Of a stretch of 64,000 nucleotides of DNA, positions 1 through 8,066 are shown one piece after another. Under the pieces are notes generated by a model, which made no database searches, was not told where the DNA came from, and saw only the letters and a list, made by a program, of their open reading frames with translations. Within the stretch, counting starts at the first letter, position 1. Every line of letters begins with the position of its first letter. Origin of the DNA: Synechococcus sp. RS9916 (GTDB lineage Bacteria > Cyanobacteriota > Cyanobacteriia > PCC-6307 > Cyanobiaceae); assembly GCF_000153825.1 (NCBI RefSeq), contig NZ_DS022299.1, positions 1,204,869-1,268,868 on the forward strand. The letters are read 5' to 3'. The translations under genes were made by a program, and so were the position numbers.

Positions 1-259
1 TCAAGAACCCAGGCGATGGCAGCGGCTGGGGGAGATCCTCCGGCGCAGCGGGCTGACCACTGGCGAGCACCGCGCGCGCCACCTCTTCAGCCCACCAGCG
101 CCCCTGGCAGTCGATGTAGAAGGCGGAAACCGAAAAACGCTCGCGATTTTGTCCCTGTTCAAGGGCCGCAATCACCGTGTTAGCGGAGCGGATGGAGACC
201 GCGTGCTCACCGGACGCACCGCCGAAGACAAGGCCGATGCGTACAGGGGATGGAGCCAT
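1..259 (-). CDS. ddl: D-alanine--D-alanine ligase, N-terminal part (cut by window edge)
   Basis: ATP-dependent ligase joining two D-alanines for peptidoglycan precursors. Only the first 86 codons are inside the window. The start RIGLVFGGASGEHAVSIRSA is the characteristic Ddl N-terminus (GGxSxEHxVSxxSA). Translation begins at the ATG read leftwards from 259 and stays open to base 1. It lies 39 bp downstream of miaB on the same strand, so the two may be co-transcribed. The ATP-grasp catalytic part is outside the window. Confidence 0.9.
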   Translation of the reverse strand, partial: MAPSPVRIGLVFGGASGEHAVSIRSANTVIAALEQGQNRERFSVSAFYIDCQGRWWAEEVARAVLASGQPAAPEDLPQPLPSPGFL

Positions 260-298
260 GAACAAGGAGCCTGCGGCCTGGCGTGAGCGCCAAAGGTA

Positions 299-1720
299 TC
301 AGCCGTTCACCGGCGTGCCACTCAAGGAAAAAGAACGCACAGCATCAATGCGGACCTGCACCAGGTCACCGGGCTTGAAGCTGCAGCCGTCCGCCCCTTG
401 GGCACTGAAGAAGGTGAGCCGGTTGGTGCGCGTGCGACCCATCAGCTGGCTGGGGTCTTTGGGATTGATGCCTTCTGCCAAAACTTCTTCGATGCGGCCG
501 TCGTAGCGGGCGTTGCGTTCGCGGGCGCAACGTTCGACCAGCGCATTGATCTCCTGCAGGCGCGCCACCTTCACCTCCTCAGGCAATTGGTTGTCCCAAT
601 CGGCGGCAGGGGTGTTCGGGCGTGGGGAGTAGGCCGCCGTGTTCACCTGGTCAAAACCGATCTCCTCAATCAAATCAAGGGTGCGGCGGTACTGGGCATC
701 GGTCTCGCCAGGGAAGGCCACGATCACGTCGGCGCTCAAGGATGCATCGGGCATGCGCTCACGGATGCGATCGATGATCCGGCGGTAGCGCTCCACCGTG
801 TAGCCCCGCGCCATCGAGCGCAGCACATCGTTGTCGCCGCTTTGAAAGGGAATGTGGAAGTGCTCGCACAGCTTGGGCAAATCGGCACAGGCGTCGATCA
901 AGCGCTCCGTGAAGTAGCGCGGATGGCTAGTGGCAAAGCGGATCCGTTCCACCCCATCCACGTCATGCACGAAATGCAGCAGATCGGTCAGGGTGTGCTG
1001 GCGGCGTCCCTCGGGGGTGATGCCCGGCAGGTCTCGGCCGTAGGCGTCGATGTTCTGCCCCAGGAGGGTGATCTCCTTGAAGCCCTGAGCAGCGAGGCCT
1101 TCCATCTCCAGCTTGATCGCTTCCGGCATCCGCGATTGCTCTTTGCCCCGCACTGAAGGCACCACGCAATAGGTGCAGCGCTCATTGCAGCCGTAGATCA
1201 CATTCACCCAGGCGCAAATTGCACTGTCGCGGCGGGCTGTGGTGAGGTCTTCGAGGATGTGGTGCTCCTCAGTGGCCACCACCTGCTGGCCGGCTTCCAC
1301 CTGGGTGAGCAGGGTCTCGAGCCGGTTGGCATGCTGCGGCCCCATCACCAGATCGAGTTCAGGCACCCTGCGCAGCAGCGATTCCCCCTCTTGCTGGGCG
1401 ACGCAACCAGCCACCACGAGCGTGAGATTGGGATTGCTGCGTTTGCGCTGCGCCTGGCGCCCCAGATAGCTGTAGACCTTTTGCTCTGCGTTGTCGCGGA
1501 TCGTGCAGGTGTTGTAGAGCACCAGGTCGGCATCGAGCTCTGCAGTGGCCTCGCAGTAGCCCATGGATTCCAGGATCCCGGCCATTCGCTCGGAATCGGC
1601 CTTGTTCATCTGGCAACCGAAGGTCGTGATCCAGTAGCTGCCACGGCCAGAGCTGCCGACCGCATCACTGGCGCTGCGATCCGAGGGAGCGGCTTGAGAG
1701 GGCGAGGCGGAAACGACCAA
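299..1720 (-). CDS. miaB: tRNA-2-methylthio-N6-dimethylallyladenosine synthase MiaB
   Basis: Radical-SAM methylthiotransferase that adds a 2-methylthio group to i6A37 of tRNAs reading UNN codons. The 473 aa product has the UPF0004 domain with cluster cysteines near residues 36 (FGCQMN), 72 (NTCTIR) and 106 (AGCVAQQ). The radical-SAM motif CNERCTYC is at about 178-185 and a TRAM-like region is at the C-terminus, so it is complete. The start is a TTG at 1720; no ATG precedes the conserved [13 protein letters not shown] block, so the exact start is uncertain. It is divergent from the epimerase gene at 1817 and upstream of ddl. Confidence 0.95.
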   Translation of the reverse strand: MVVSASPSQAAPSDRSASDAVGSSGRGSYWITTFGCQMNKADSERMAGILESMGYCEATAELDADLVLYNTCTIRDNAEQKVYSYLGRQAQRKRSNPNLTLVVAGCVAQQEGESLLRRVPELDLVMGPQHANRLETLLTQVEAGQQVVATEEHHILEDLTTARRDSAICAWVNVIYGCNERCTYCVVPSVRGKEQSRMPEAIKLEMEGLAAQGFKEITLLGQNIDAYGRDLPGITPEGRRQHTLTDLLHFVHDVDGVERIRFATSHPRYFTERLIDACADLPKLCEHFHIPFQSGDNDVLRSMARGYTVERYRRIIDRIRERMPDASLSADVIVAFPGETDAQYRRTLDLIEEIGFDQVNTAAYSPRPNTPAADWDNQLPEEVKVARLQEINALVERCARERNARYDGRIEEVLAEGINPKDPSQLMGRTRTNRLTFFSAQGADGCSFKPGDLVQVRIDAVRSFSLSGTPVNG

Positions 1721-1816
1721 AGCTGTCAGGGGTGCGGGAGGCCCGAGAAAGAAGTGCTGTCTTCAGTGTCGGTCACGACGGGCCTATGCCAGTTTGAAGA
1801 TTGACGTTGCAATGGC

Positions 1817-2905
1817 ATGGCCTGGAGCCTGCGCCGGTTCCCCCTCACCAAGGCGGTGCCCCTGGCCATCAGCCGTGGCACCACGTCAGTGGTGGAGCAT
1901 CTTGAGCTGCGGCTCGAGCACGATGGCGTGATTGGCCGAGGCGAAGCCGGGGGCCTCGACACCGGTCATCGGCACTTCAGCACCGATGCGATCGAGACGG
2001 AACTCCAGACCCTGCTCCCCCACCTGGAGGGACTAAATCCAGCCAACCGACAAGGACTTGAGCCCTTCCTGGCCCCCCTCTCTCCCCCGGCGCGCTGCGC
2101 CGTGGACCTGGCCGTCTGGGACTGGCACGGTCGCCGCCAGCAAACACCGATCTGGCAGCTCTGGGGCTTGGATGGCCAACGGCAGGTGGCCACCAGCGTC
2201 ACCCTCGGACTGGGCTCCGTGGAGCAGGTGCTGACACGGCTTGAGCGCTGGTGGAGCCAACTTCCAGCCCACCGCATCAAGCTCAAACTGGGCAGCCCTG
2301 ATGGCCTCGACCATGACAGCCAGCTGCTGACCGCGGTGGCGGCAGCCCTTGAGCAGCGTCAACAAACCGAAGGCCAGTCCCTGGAACTTCAGGTGGATGC
2401 CAATGGAGGCTGGTCTGTGGATCAGACGCGACGGATGCTGCCGGCCCTCGAGCAACAGGGCGTCGTATTGCTGGAACAACCCTTGGCTGCACAGCAAGAT
2501 CCCGACCTCGACCTGGCTGGATTTGCGGCCCTTCATGGCGACTGCCCCCTGCCTCTGGTGGCGGATGAAAGCTGTTGGGGCCTGGAGGATCTCCTCCGTC
2601 TCGCACCCCACGTGGATGGGGTCAACCTGAAGCTGCTGAAGACAGGGGGCCTAAGCGAGGCCTGGTTAATGGCCGGCGTGGCCCGGCGTCTCGAGCTGGA
2701 TTTGATGGTGGGCTGTTATTCCGACAGCACCCTGCTCAACGGGGCAGCAGCCCAGTTGCTGCCCTGGATCCGCTGGCCCGACCTCGATAGCCACCTCAAC
2801 CTGGTGGATGACCCATTCCAAGGGTTGCCGATGGAGGGCGACCGGCAATGGGCTCCACCTGATGCAGGCCTGGGCATCAGCTTGCGGGAGCCCCCCCCAT
2901 GCTGA
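1817..2905 (+). CDS. enolase-superfamily dipeptide (L-Ala-D/L-Glu) or N-acyl-D-glutamate epimerase
   Basis: Muconate-lactonizing subgroup of the enolase superfamily, 362 aa. Seen: an N-terminal capping domain, then the barrel with the catalytic lysine motif IKLKLG, metal ligands in VDANGGW, LLEQPL and ADES, and a second lysine in NLKLLKTGG. The last motif is typical of Ala-Glu epimerases rather than of o-succinylbenzoate synthase (MenC), the other likely annotation. The downstream DUF1611 gene overlaps it by 7 bp. That pairing recurs in bacteria and has been linked to D-glutamate catabolism (DgcA with DgcN, reported in Pseudoalteromonas). A role in salvage of peptidoglycan-derived D-Glu is inferred. 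Confidence 0.8.
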   Translation: MAWSLRRFPLTKAVPLAISRGTTSVVEHLELRLEHDGVIGRGEAGGLDTGHRHFSTDAIETELQTLLPHLEGLNPANRQGLEPFLAPLSPPARCAVDLAVWDWHGRRQQTPIWQLWGLDGQRQVATSVTLGLGSVEQVLTRLERWWSQLPAHRIKLKLGSPDGLDHDSQLLTAVAAALEQRQQTEGQSLELQVDANGGWSVDQTRRMLPALEQQGVVLLEQPLAAQQDPDLDLAGFAALHGDCPLPLVADESCWGLEDLLRLAPHVDGVNLKLLKTGGLSEAWLMAGVARRLELDLMVGCYSDSTLLNGAAAQLLPWIRWPDLDSHLNLVDDPFQGLPMEGDRQWAPPDAGLGISLREPPPC

Positions 2906-3963
2906 GCAGCGACGATCCCGTGGTTCTGCTGCAGCACGGGGGGCTGGATTCGCTCACGGGCAAAACGGGACTGGCCATGCTGCGGCACCGGCGCGGACCG
3001 ATCGTGGCCGTGATCGACCCTGACCATGCGGGCGGATCCCTCGAAACCATCACCGGCATTCCCAGAGATGTGCCTGTGGTCGCTGATCTCAAGGAAGCCC
3101 TGGGACACGGCCCAGAGGTGGCCGTGGTGGGCCTGGCGCCCTCCGGCGGACGCCTGCCGGAACCGCTGCGCCTGGATGCATTGGCCGCACTGAACTCCGG
3201 CCTCTCGCTGGCCAGTGGACTGCACACCCGATTGGGAGAGGATCCAGCGTTTGCCGCGGCCTGCCAGCCAGGGCGCTGGATCTGGGATCTGCGCCAAGAA
3301 CCGTGCGACCTGGTGGTGGCCCAGGGGAGGGCGACGACGCTGCGCTGCCAACGGCTCCTCGCCGTGGGCACCGACATGGCTGTGGGCAAGATGAGCGCCT
3401 GCCTGGCCCTGCGCGATGCCGCCATGGGGCAAGGCCTGCCCTGTCGTTTTGTCGGCACAGGCCAGGCTGGAATCCTGATTAGTGGCACTGGCGTTCCCCT
3501 GGACGCGGTGCGGGTGGATTACGCCGCAGGCGCTGTGGAAGCCGCCGTCCTTCAGGCCGCCGAAGGCCTGTCCCCTGATGGCTTGGTGGTGGTGGAAGGG
3601 CAAGGCTCCCTCTGCCACCCCGGATCCACCGCCACGCTGCCCTTGATGCGCGGCAGCCAGCCCACGGATCTGCTGCTGGTCCACCGCGCCGGACAGACCA
3701 CGATTGATCGCCTACCGAACGTGCCGCTACCGCCGCTCTCCGAGCTGATCCAGCTTTGCGAAGGTCTGGCAGCCATCGGTCGCCCCGCCTCTGCCGGGCC
3801 TGCTCCCCGGGTGCGCGCTATTGCACTCAATACGGCCCGGCTGGACGCCCATGGCGCCCAACGGGCCTTGAGCACAACAGAAGATGAACTGCAGATGCCG
3901 TGCGTGGACCCAATCAGACAGGGAGCTGATCGAATTCTGAAAAGTGTGAGATCGAAGCTGTGA
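2899..3963 (+). CDS. DUF1611 family P-loop protein (DgcN-like)
   Basis: 354 aa, translationally coupled to the epimerase by a 7 bp overlap. It has an N-terminal Rossmann-like domain with an HGGLDSLTGKT stretch and a C-terminal DUF1611 domain with the glycine-rich GTDMAVGKMS nucleotide-binding-type loop near residue 155. Family members were long annotated only as putative ATP/GTP-binding proteins. One homologue is reported as a D-glutamate N-acetyltransferase (DgcN) acting with the neighbouring racemase. Whether this cyanobacterial protein does the same cannot be read from the sequence. The stop lies 20 bp before the tRNA-His 3' end, which is on the other strand. Confidence 0.75.
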   Translation: MLSSDDPVVLLQHGGLDSLTGKTGLAMLRHRRGPIVAVIDPDHAGGSLETITGIPRDVPVVADLKEALGHGPEVAVVGLAPSGGRLPEPLRLDALAALNSGLSLASGLHTRLGEDPAFAAACQPGRWIWDLRQEPCDLVVAQGRATTLRCQRLLAVGTDMAVGKMSACLALRDAAMGQGLPCRFVGTGQAGILISGTGVPLDAVRVDYAAGAVEAAVLQAAEGLSPDGLVVVEGQGSLCHPGSTATLPLMRGSQPTDLLLVHRAGQTTIDRLPNVPLPPLSELIQLCEGLAAIGRPASAGPAPRVRAIALNTARLDAHGAQRALSTTEDELQMPCVDPIRQGADRILKSVRSKL

Positions 3964-3983
3964 AGCTCGATCTGGAGAAAAAG

Positions 3984-4056
3984 GGCGAGCGAGGGGATTC
4001 GAACCCCCGAATAGCGGCGCCACAAGCCGCTGCCTTAACCACTTGGCGACGCCCGC
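3984..4056 (-). tRNA. tRNA-His (GTG anticodon)
   Basis: The reverse complement folds into a cloverleaf with acceptor stem GCGGGCG/CGCTCGC (one G-T pair), D-arm GCCAAGTGGTTAAGGC, anticodon stem GCGGC/GCCGC around loop TTGTGGC, and T-arm with GGTTCGAATCC. The anticodon is GTG. A cytosine at position 73 and a G just before the 5' end fit the G-1:C73 pair typical of tRNA-His. CCA is not encoded. Confidence 0.97.
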
Positions 4057-4144
4057 CGCGTCGACCAGAATCTACCAACTCGCCCCCAGCCCCCTGCGAT
4101 CGGCCTTCCCCATTGCCAGGCATCTGTCGGCTGCCCCGCTGACC

Positions 4145-4519
4145 ATGGGGGTTGCGCTGATGGGCACTGCAGCGGCTCTGGCGATCACAAACCCAACCTT
4201 GAAGGACTACCAAACGCATGCCGGCGAGCAGCTGGTGGAGCTGGCCACGGACGAGGTGTGTGGCCAACGCGGTCTTCCAATGCTGATGAGGGTCTGGCTG
4301 AAGGATTGCCCGGCAGTGATTGCCAGCCAGCAAACCAGCCTCGCGGCCCTAGCTGGTCAAGTCAGCTCACGCCTCGACCTTGGCCTGCTGAGCGTGTTCA
4401 CGACGGAAGTGGGCGGTCAGCGTCTGCTGCCTGGGCTGCGACTCCCGCGCTACACCATCACCACCGTTGGGGTGGCCGGCCAGTTCATTACCGTCAACAC
4501 CCACTCTGATCAGTTCTAG
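4145..4519 (+). CDS. DUF4359 family small exported protein
   Basis: About 124 aa from the ATG at 4145. The frame is open further upstream but runs into the tRNA, so the later start is preferred. An N-terminal hydrophobic segment (GVALMGTAAALA) is followed by the family hallmark ITNPTLKDYQTHAGEQLVE, which marks DUF4359 proteins. These are membrane-anchored or exported and of unknown function. Two cysteines (in EVCGQ and LKDCPA) could form a disulfide. The amidohydrolase gene begins 5 bp after its stop, suggesting a shared transcript. Confidence 0.7.
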   Translation: MGVALMGTAAALAITNPTLKDYQTHAGEQLVELATDEVCGQRGLPMLMRVWLKDCPAVIASQQTSLAALAGQVSSRLDLGLLSVFTTEVGGQRLLPGLRLPRYTITTVGVAGQFITVNTHSDQF

Positions 4520-4524
4520 GGAGA

Positions 4525-5781
4525 GTGAACACATCTGCCGTCAGCCACATTCAGGGCTGGGCTCCCCGCTGCCTGATCGTTCCCGATGGCGTCGACACGC
4601 CGACATCGGCGACCGTGCCACCACGGGCCGATGGTCTGACTCCGGTGGAGCTGCGTTGGAAGGACGAGCGACTGATCTCCGTTCGCCTGTTGCAAGACAG
4701 CAGCGGTGTGCCAGAGCATCTGCTGCTGCCCCGGCTGGTGGAACCCCACGCCCACCTCGACAAAGCCTTCACCTGGGGGCAAGCCCCCAATCTCGAGGGC
4801 ACCTACAGCGGTGCTTTGACCGCCAACCTGGCCGAGCATCAGACCCGCACCACCGCCCAGGTGCGAGACAGGGCAGAACGGGCTCTGCAGCAAGCCTTTC
4901 GCCATGGCCTGCGAGCCATGCGCAGCCATATCGACAGCCTGGGGCCTGGTGCCGACTGCAGCTGGGAGGCCCTACTGGACGCCCAGAGCAGCTGGAGAGA
5001 GCGCATCGCACTTCAGCTGGTGGCCCTGCTGCCGATCGAGCACTGGACCACCACCGCCGGGCAAGCCCTGGCGCAGCAGGTTGCCGCCAGCGGTGGACTG
5101 CTCGGTGGCGTGCTGGTTCCCCCATGCCGGGGTCGCAGCCCCCGCCGGGCTTTGACGCACATGCTGAGGCTGGCAGAGCAACTTGGCTGCGGCATTGATC
5201 TGCACATCGATGAAGCGCAGACCAGACCTGGCGAAGGACTACTGCAGCTGCTGCATGTGCTCGACCGGAATCCGGTGCAGGTCCCGATCACCTGCAGCCA
5301 CGCCAGCAGTCTGGCCCTGTTGCCGCCGCGGCGGCTGAAACGCGTGATCGCCCGAATGGCAGCCCACAACCTCCAGGTGGTGGCCCTACCGCTCACCAAC
5401 GGCTGGCTACTGGGCAGGCAGGCGGGATGCTCCCCGCTGGTGAGACCGCTGGCGCCGATCCTTCAACTGCAGCAGGGGGGCGTACGGGTGGCCGTGGGTG
5501 GCGACAACGTGCAGGATCCGTGGTTTCCAGGCGGAAACTTTGATCCGCTGGCCCTGATGAGCCAGAGCCTGCCGCTCGCGCAGCTGGCGCCATGGGACCG
5601 TCTGGGTTTGATGCCGTTCACGACAGAAGCTGCTCGAGTGCTGGAGCTTCCCTGGGATGGCACCTTGCAGCGGGGCGCTCCGGCCGATCTCTTGATCCTG
5701 AAGGCATCGACCTGGTCCGAGACCTTCAGCCAAACGCCAAGCCGCCAACTCGTGGTGAGGGGTGCTTTCCAGCCAGACTGA
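4525..5781 (+). CDS. cytosine-deaminase-like amidohydrolase
   Basis: 418 aa, GTG start. Metal-dependent amidohydrolase of the CodA/N-isopropylammelide type. Metal and substrate residues are visible in order: PHAHLDK near residue 75, SHIDS, HIDEAQ, CSHAS and GGDN. The C-terminal beta-sandwich is present (GAPADLLIL). The substrate is not predictable: CodA-like proteins deaminate cytosine, isoguanine, creatinine or related heterocycles, or cleave cyclic amides. It sits between DUF4359 and a FAD-linked dehydrogenase with 5 and 21 bp spacing, so a joint catabolic function is possible. Confidence 0.75.
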   Translation: MNTSAVSHIQGWAPRCLIVPDGVDTPTSATVPPRADGLTPVELRWKDERLISVRLLQDSSGVPEHLLLPRLVEPHAHLDKAFTWGQAPNLEGTYSGALTANLAEHQTRTTAQVRDRAERALQQAFRHGLRAMRSHIDSLGPGADCSWEALLDAQSSWRERIALQLVALLPIEHWTTTAGQALAQQVAASGGLLGGVLVPPCRGRSPRRALTHMLRLAEQLGCGIDLHIDEAQTRPGEGLLQLLHVLDRNPVQVPITCSHASSLALLPPRRLKRVIARMAAHNLQVVALPLTNGWLLGRQAGCSPLVRPLAPILQLQQGGVRVAVGGDNVQDPWFPGGNFDPLALMSQSLPLAQLAPWDRLGLMPFTTEAARVLELPWDGTLQRGAPADLLILKASTWSETFSQTPSRQLVVRGAFQPD

Positions 5782-5802
5782 CTCCAGCACCTTGCATCTG
5801 CC

Positions 5803-7149
5803 ATGGAACACGCCCCGAAGGCAGTGCAAACACTGCAGAGCGCTCTTGAAGCGGTTGACGAGCTCGATCTGCTCAGCACAACGGCCGATCTCGATCGCTT
5901 CTCCCGCGACGCCTACGACTATTCCCCTGTGCTTGAGGAGCAGTTCGGCTCCTGCCGTGCCCAGCTGGTGGTGCGCCCCCACACCGTCGCCGCGGTGATG
6001 GCCGTCGCCAGCGCCTGTGCCCAGGCCTCAGTGCCCCTCACCCTTCGGGGTGCCGGCACAGGCAACTACGGCCAGTGCGTCCCCCTCCAGGGAGGGGTGG
6101 TGATGCTGATGGGAGAGCTTCGCGCCGTGCGGGCTTTGGATCCCACGACGGGTGTAGTGGAGGTGGAATGCGGCTGCCTGCTCAAGGATCTGGACCGTGA
6201 ACTCGCCTCGCAAGGCCGCCAACTGCGACTGATGCCCAGCACCTGGCGCAGCGCCAGCGTGGGTGGTTTCATCGCTGGCGGCTCCGGTGGCATCGGCTCC
6301 GTGCGCTGGGGCTTCCTGCGAGATCCCGGGCACCTGCTGGGGCTGGAAATGGTGACCCTGGAGCCCAAACCACGACTGCTCCAATTGGATGCCAGCGACG
6401 CCGAAGCCCTGAACCATGCCTACGGCACGAACGGCATCATCACCGCCTTAACCCTGAGCAGCGCTCCCCGGGTCGATTGGCAGGAGGTCTGCGTTGACTG
6501 CAGCGACTGGAGGACAGCCGTGACCCTGATGCAGCGCTGTCAGCAGGCTGCTGTCGAGCTGTTCCTCTGCACCCTGCTGGATCAAGCGATTGTGGCAGGC
6601 CTGCCCCCATGGAGCGGCCCGGCGACAGCAACCCATCGGCTCCTGCTGCTGGTCAGTCCCGATGGGGTCAGCACCGTGGAACGCCTGGCGTCGACGGTCG
6701 GCGGGACCATGCGCTGCCTGGGAGCCGAAACCTCACGGCAAGGCAATGGTCTACGGGAATTGAGCTGGAACCACACCACCCTGCACATGCGCCAGCAGGA
6801 CTCTGCGTGGACCTATCTGCAAATGTTGCTCCCCCAGCCGGAACAACCTGTTCTGGAGGCCCTTTCCAAGGACTGGGGAGACGACCTGCTGTGGCATCTC
6901 GAAGGAGTCCGTCATGCCGGTGCAGCACGCCTGGCGGCCATCCCCCTGGTGCGCTGGCGAAGCCAGGACGCCCTCGAGCGCTTGATCAACCAGTGCCGCT
7001 CCCTCGGGGCCGTGATCTTCAATCCCCACGTGATCACCGTCGAGGACGGGGGGCTTGGAATCATCGATGGTGATCAGGTGGCCGCGAAACAGCGCCATGA
7101 TCCAGGCGGCTTATTGAATCCCGGCAAGCTCAAAGGCTGGACAAGTTGA
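5803..7149 (+). CDS. FAD-linked oxidase/dehydrogenase (GlcD-like)
   Basis: 448 aa flavoprotein of the vanillyl-alcohol-oxidase/GlcD superfamily. The FAD_binding_4 region spans about residues 50-200: VVRPHTVAAVMAVASAC, then the pyrophosphate-binding RGAGTGNYGQ and VGGFIAGGSGGIGS. The C-terminal FAD-oxidase region ends with DPGGLLNPGKL, the typical closing motif. It resembles GlcD, but no GlcE or GlcF partner is nearby, so the substrate (D-2-hydroxyacid or other) is open. It follows the amidohydrolase by 21 bp and is probably in the same operon. Confidence 0.8.
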   Translation: MEHAPKAVQTLQSALEAVDELDLLSTTADLDRFSRDAYDYSPVLEEQFGSCRAQLVVRPHTVAAVMAVASACAQASVPLTLRGAGTGNYGQCVPLQGGVVMLMGELRAVRALDPTTGVVEVECGCLLKDLDRELASQGRQLRLMPSTWRSASVGGFIAGGSGGIGSVRWGFLRDPGHLLGLEMVTLEPKPRLLQLDASDAEALNHAYGTNGIITALTLSSAPRVDWQEVCVDCSDWRTAVTLMQRCQQAAVELFLCTLLDQAIVAGLPPWSGPATATHRLLLLVSPDGVSTVERLASTVGGTMRCLGAETSRQGNGLRELSWNHTTLHMRQQDSAWTYLQMLLPQPEQPVLEALSKDWGDDLLWHLEGVRHAGAARLAAIPLVRWRSQDALERLINQCRSLGAVIFNPHVITVEDGGLGIIDGDQVAAKQRHDPGGLLNPGKLKGWTS

Positions 7150-7156
7150 ACGATCC

Positions 7157-7714
7157 TCAGCAACCCAGGCTGTCGCGGGTGGCCATGCCGGTGATGGGAT
7201 TCACCCCCTCCGCGTCGCGACACAGCCGCACCACATCATCCCGATCGAGCAGAGCATCGCTGAAATCCGCCCCTTCAATGCTGGCTCCAGCAAAACTGCT
7301 GCCGGAGGCAATCACCCCATTTAGAAGAGCATTGGTGAGATTGGTGCCGCTGAAATCTGCTCGATCCATCAAGGAGTCAGAGAGATCTGCATCGCTGAAA
7401 TCTGCCTCAGCAAAGGCCCCTTGCGTGAAGATCGCCCCGTGCAGATCGGCACCCGAGAAGTCAGCCCCCCGGCCCACAGCCCCGGCGAAGGAGGTGTTGG
7501 TCAGCACTTGACCATGAAAGTCGCCATCGCTCTGGTTCGTGAGCGTGTAGTCCACCCGTTCCTGAAACAGAGCGCGGTCCTGCAAACCAACACCCGCTGA
7601 AGTGTCCAAGGCCACCACAGGAGCCGCCAGACACCAACTGCCCAACAGCAGAGCGCACACTGCTGAAGCCCACCATGGGGACGCAAGAACAACCTGCGGA
7701 GAACGGGACGCCAT
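7157..7714 (-). CDS. exported pentapeptide-repeat protein
   Basis: 185 aa with an N-terminal signal sequence: a hydrophobic stretch WWASAVCALLLGSWCLAAP, then a cleavage-like AVAL region. At least a dozen A(D/N)(L/F)xx-type pentapeptide repeats fill residues 65-150 (examples ADFSGADLHGA and ADFSDADLSD) and should fold as a right-handed quadrilateral beta-helix. The C-terminus holds two cysteines (LCRDAEG, DSLGC). Exported proteins of this kind are often thylakoid-lumenal in cyanobacteria. Function unknown. It is convergent with the FAD dehydrogenase, with 7 bp between the stops. Confidence 0.8.
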   Translation of the reverse strand: MASRSPQVVLASPWWASAVCALLLGSWCLAAPVVALDTSAGVGLQDRALFQERVDYTLTNQSDGDFHGQVLTNTSFAGAVGRGADFSGADLHGAIFTQGAFAEADFSDADLSDSLMDRADFSGTNLTNALLNGVIASGSSFAGASIEGADFSDALLDRDDVVRLCRDAEGVNPITGMATRDSLGC

Positions 7715-7826
7715 GGCGACGGAGACTCGACTGCCCTTACTTTGGCGGGCCCTGGGATTGGATGGCGCGGATTAGGAACTGGCCCAAGCGATGAAGGGGC
7801 AATTCCCCGGCCTGGCTAATTTTTTC

Positions 7827-7917
7827 TTGTGAGGAGTTGAACTCCTCTGTGGAGTGGAAACAAGGCAACACGTCCACACGAGTTCACGAAAAGCCCTGCC
7901 TTCGGCGGGGCTTTTTT
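7827..7917 (+). ncRNA. Yfr2-family small RNA
   Basis: Three hairpins in a row: GAGGAGT/ACTCCTC (7831-7847); TGTGGA/TCCACA enclosing a loop with the diagnostic GGAAACA (about 7849-7877); and a factor-independent terminator with stem AGCCC..GGGCT and a T run at 7912-7917. Conserved GGAAACA in a loop, a length of about 90 nt and this architecture define the cyanobacterial Yfr2 (Cyano-1) family. A TAATTT box just upstream (about 7818) could be the -10 element. The 5' end carries GTGAGGAG, complementary to the RNA on the opposite strand at 7944-8016. A short open frame on the minus strand here is a shadow. Confidence 0.85.
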
Positions 7918-7943
7918 GTTGGCATCAATTCCTCCCGACCCAC

Positions 7944-8016
7944 AAAAAAGGGGCCTAGCGAGGCCCCTCGGGTGGTGTGAGGAGATCAACTTCGTGTGAG
8001 GAGAGTTGATCCACCC
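7944..8016 (-). ncRNA. Yfr1-like small RNA or folC 3' UTR RNA
   Basis: Reading leftwards from about 8016: a 7 bp stem GATCAAC/GTTGATC (8005-8011 with 7984-7990) whose loop holds TCTCCTCACAC, then a second, mostly unpaired TCTCCTCACAC (7975-7985), then terminator stem GGGGCCT/AGGCCCC and a T run (7944-7967). The unpaired CTCCTCAC core followed by a terminator hairpin is the hallmark of Yfr1. Here the core is duplicated. It lies 50 bp after the folC stop, so it could be an independent sRNA or be processed from the folC transcript. It converges on Yfr2. Confidence 0.6.
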
Positions 8017-8066
8017 CAGTGCTAGCGCGGCCGCTCGACCTTTGGGGCAGCATTCACATCGAGTCA

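Noticed and set aside
1817-2905. Annotation of the enolase-superfamily gene as menC
   Set aside because: The NLKLLKTGG motif and the DUF1611 partner fit Ala-Glu or N-acyl-Glu epimerases better; MenC remains a possible misassignment to test.
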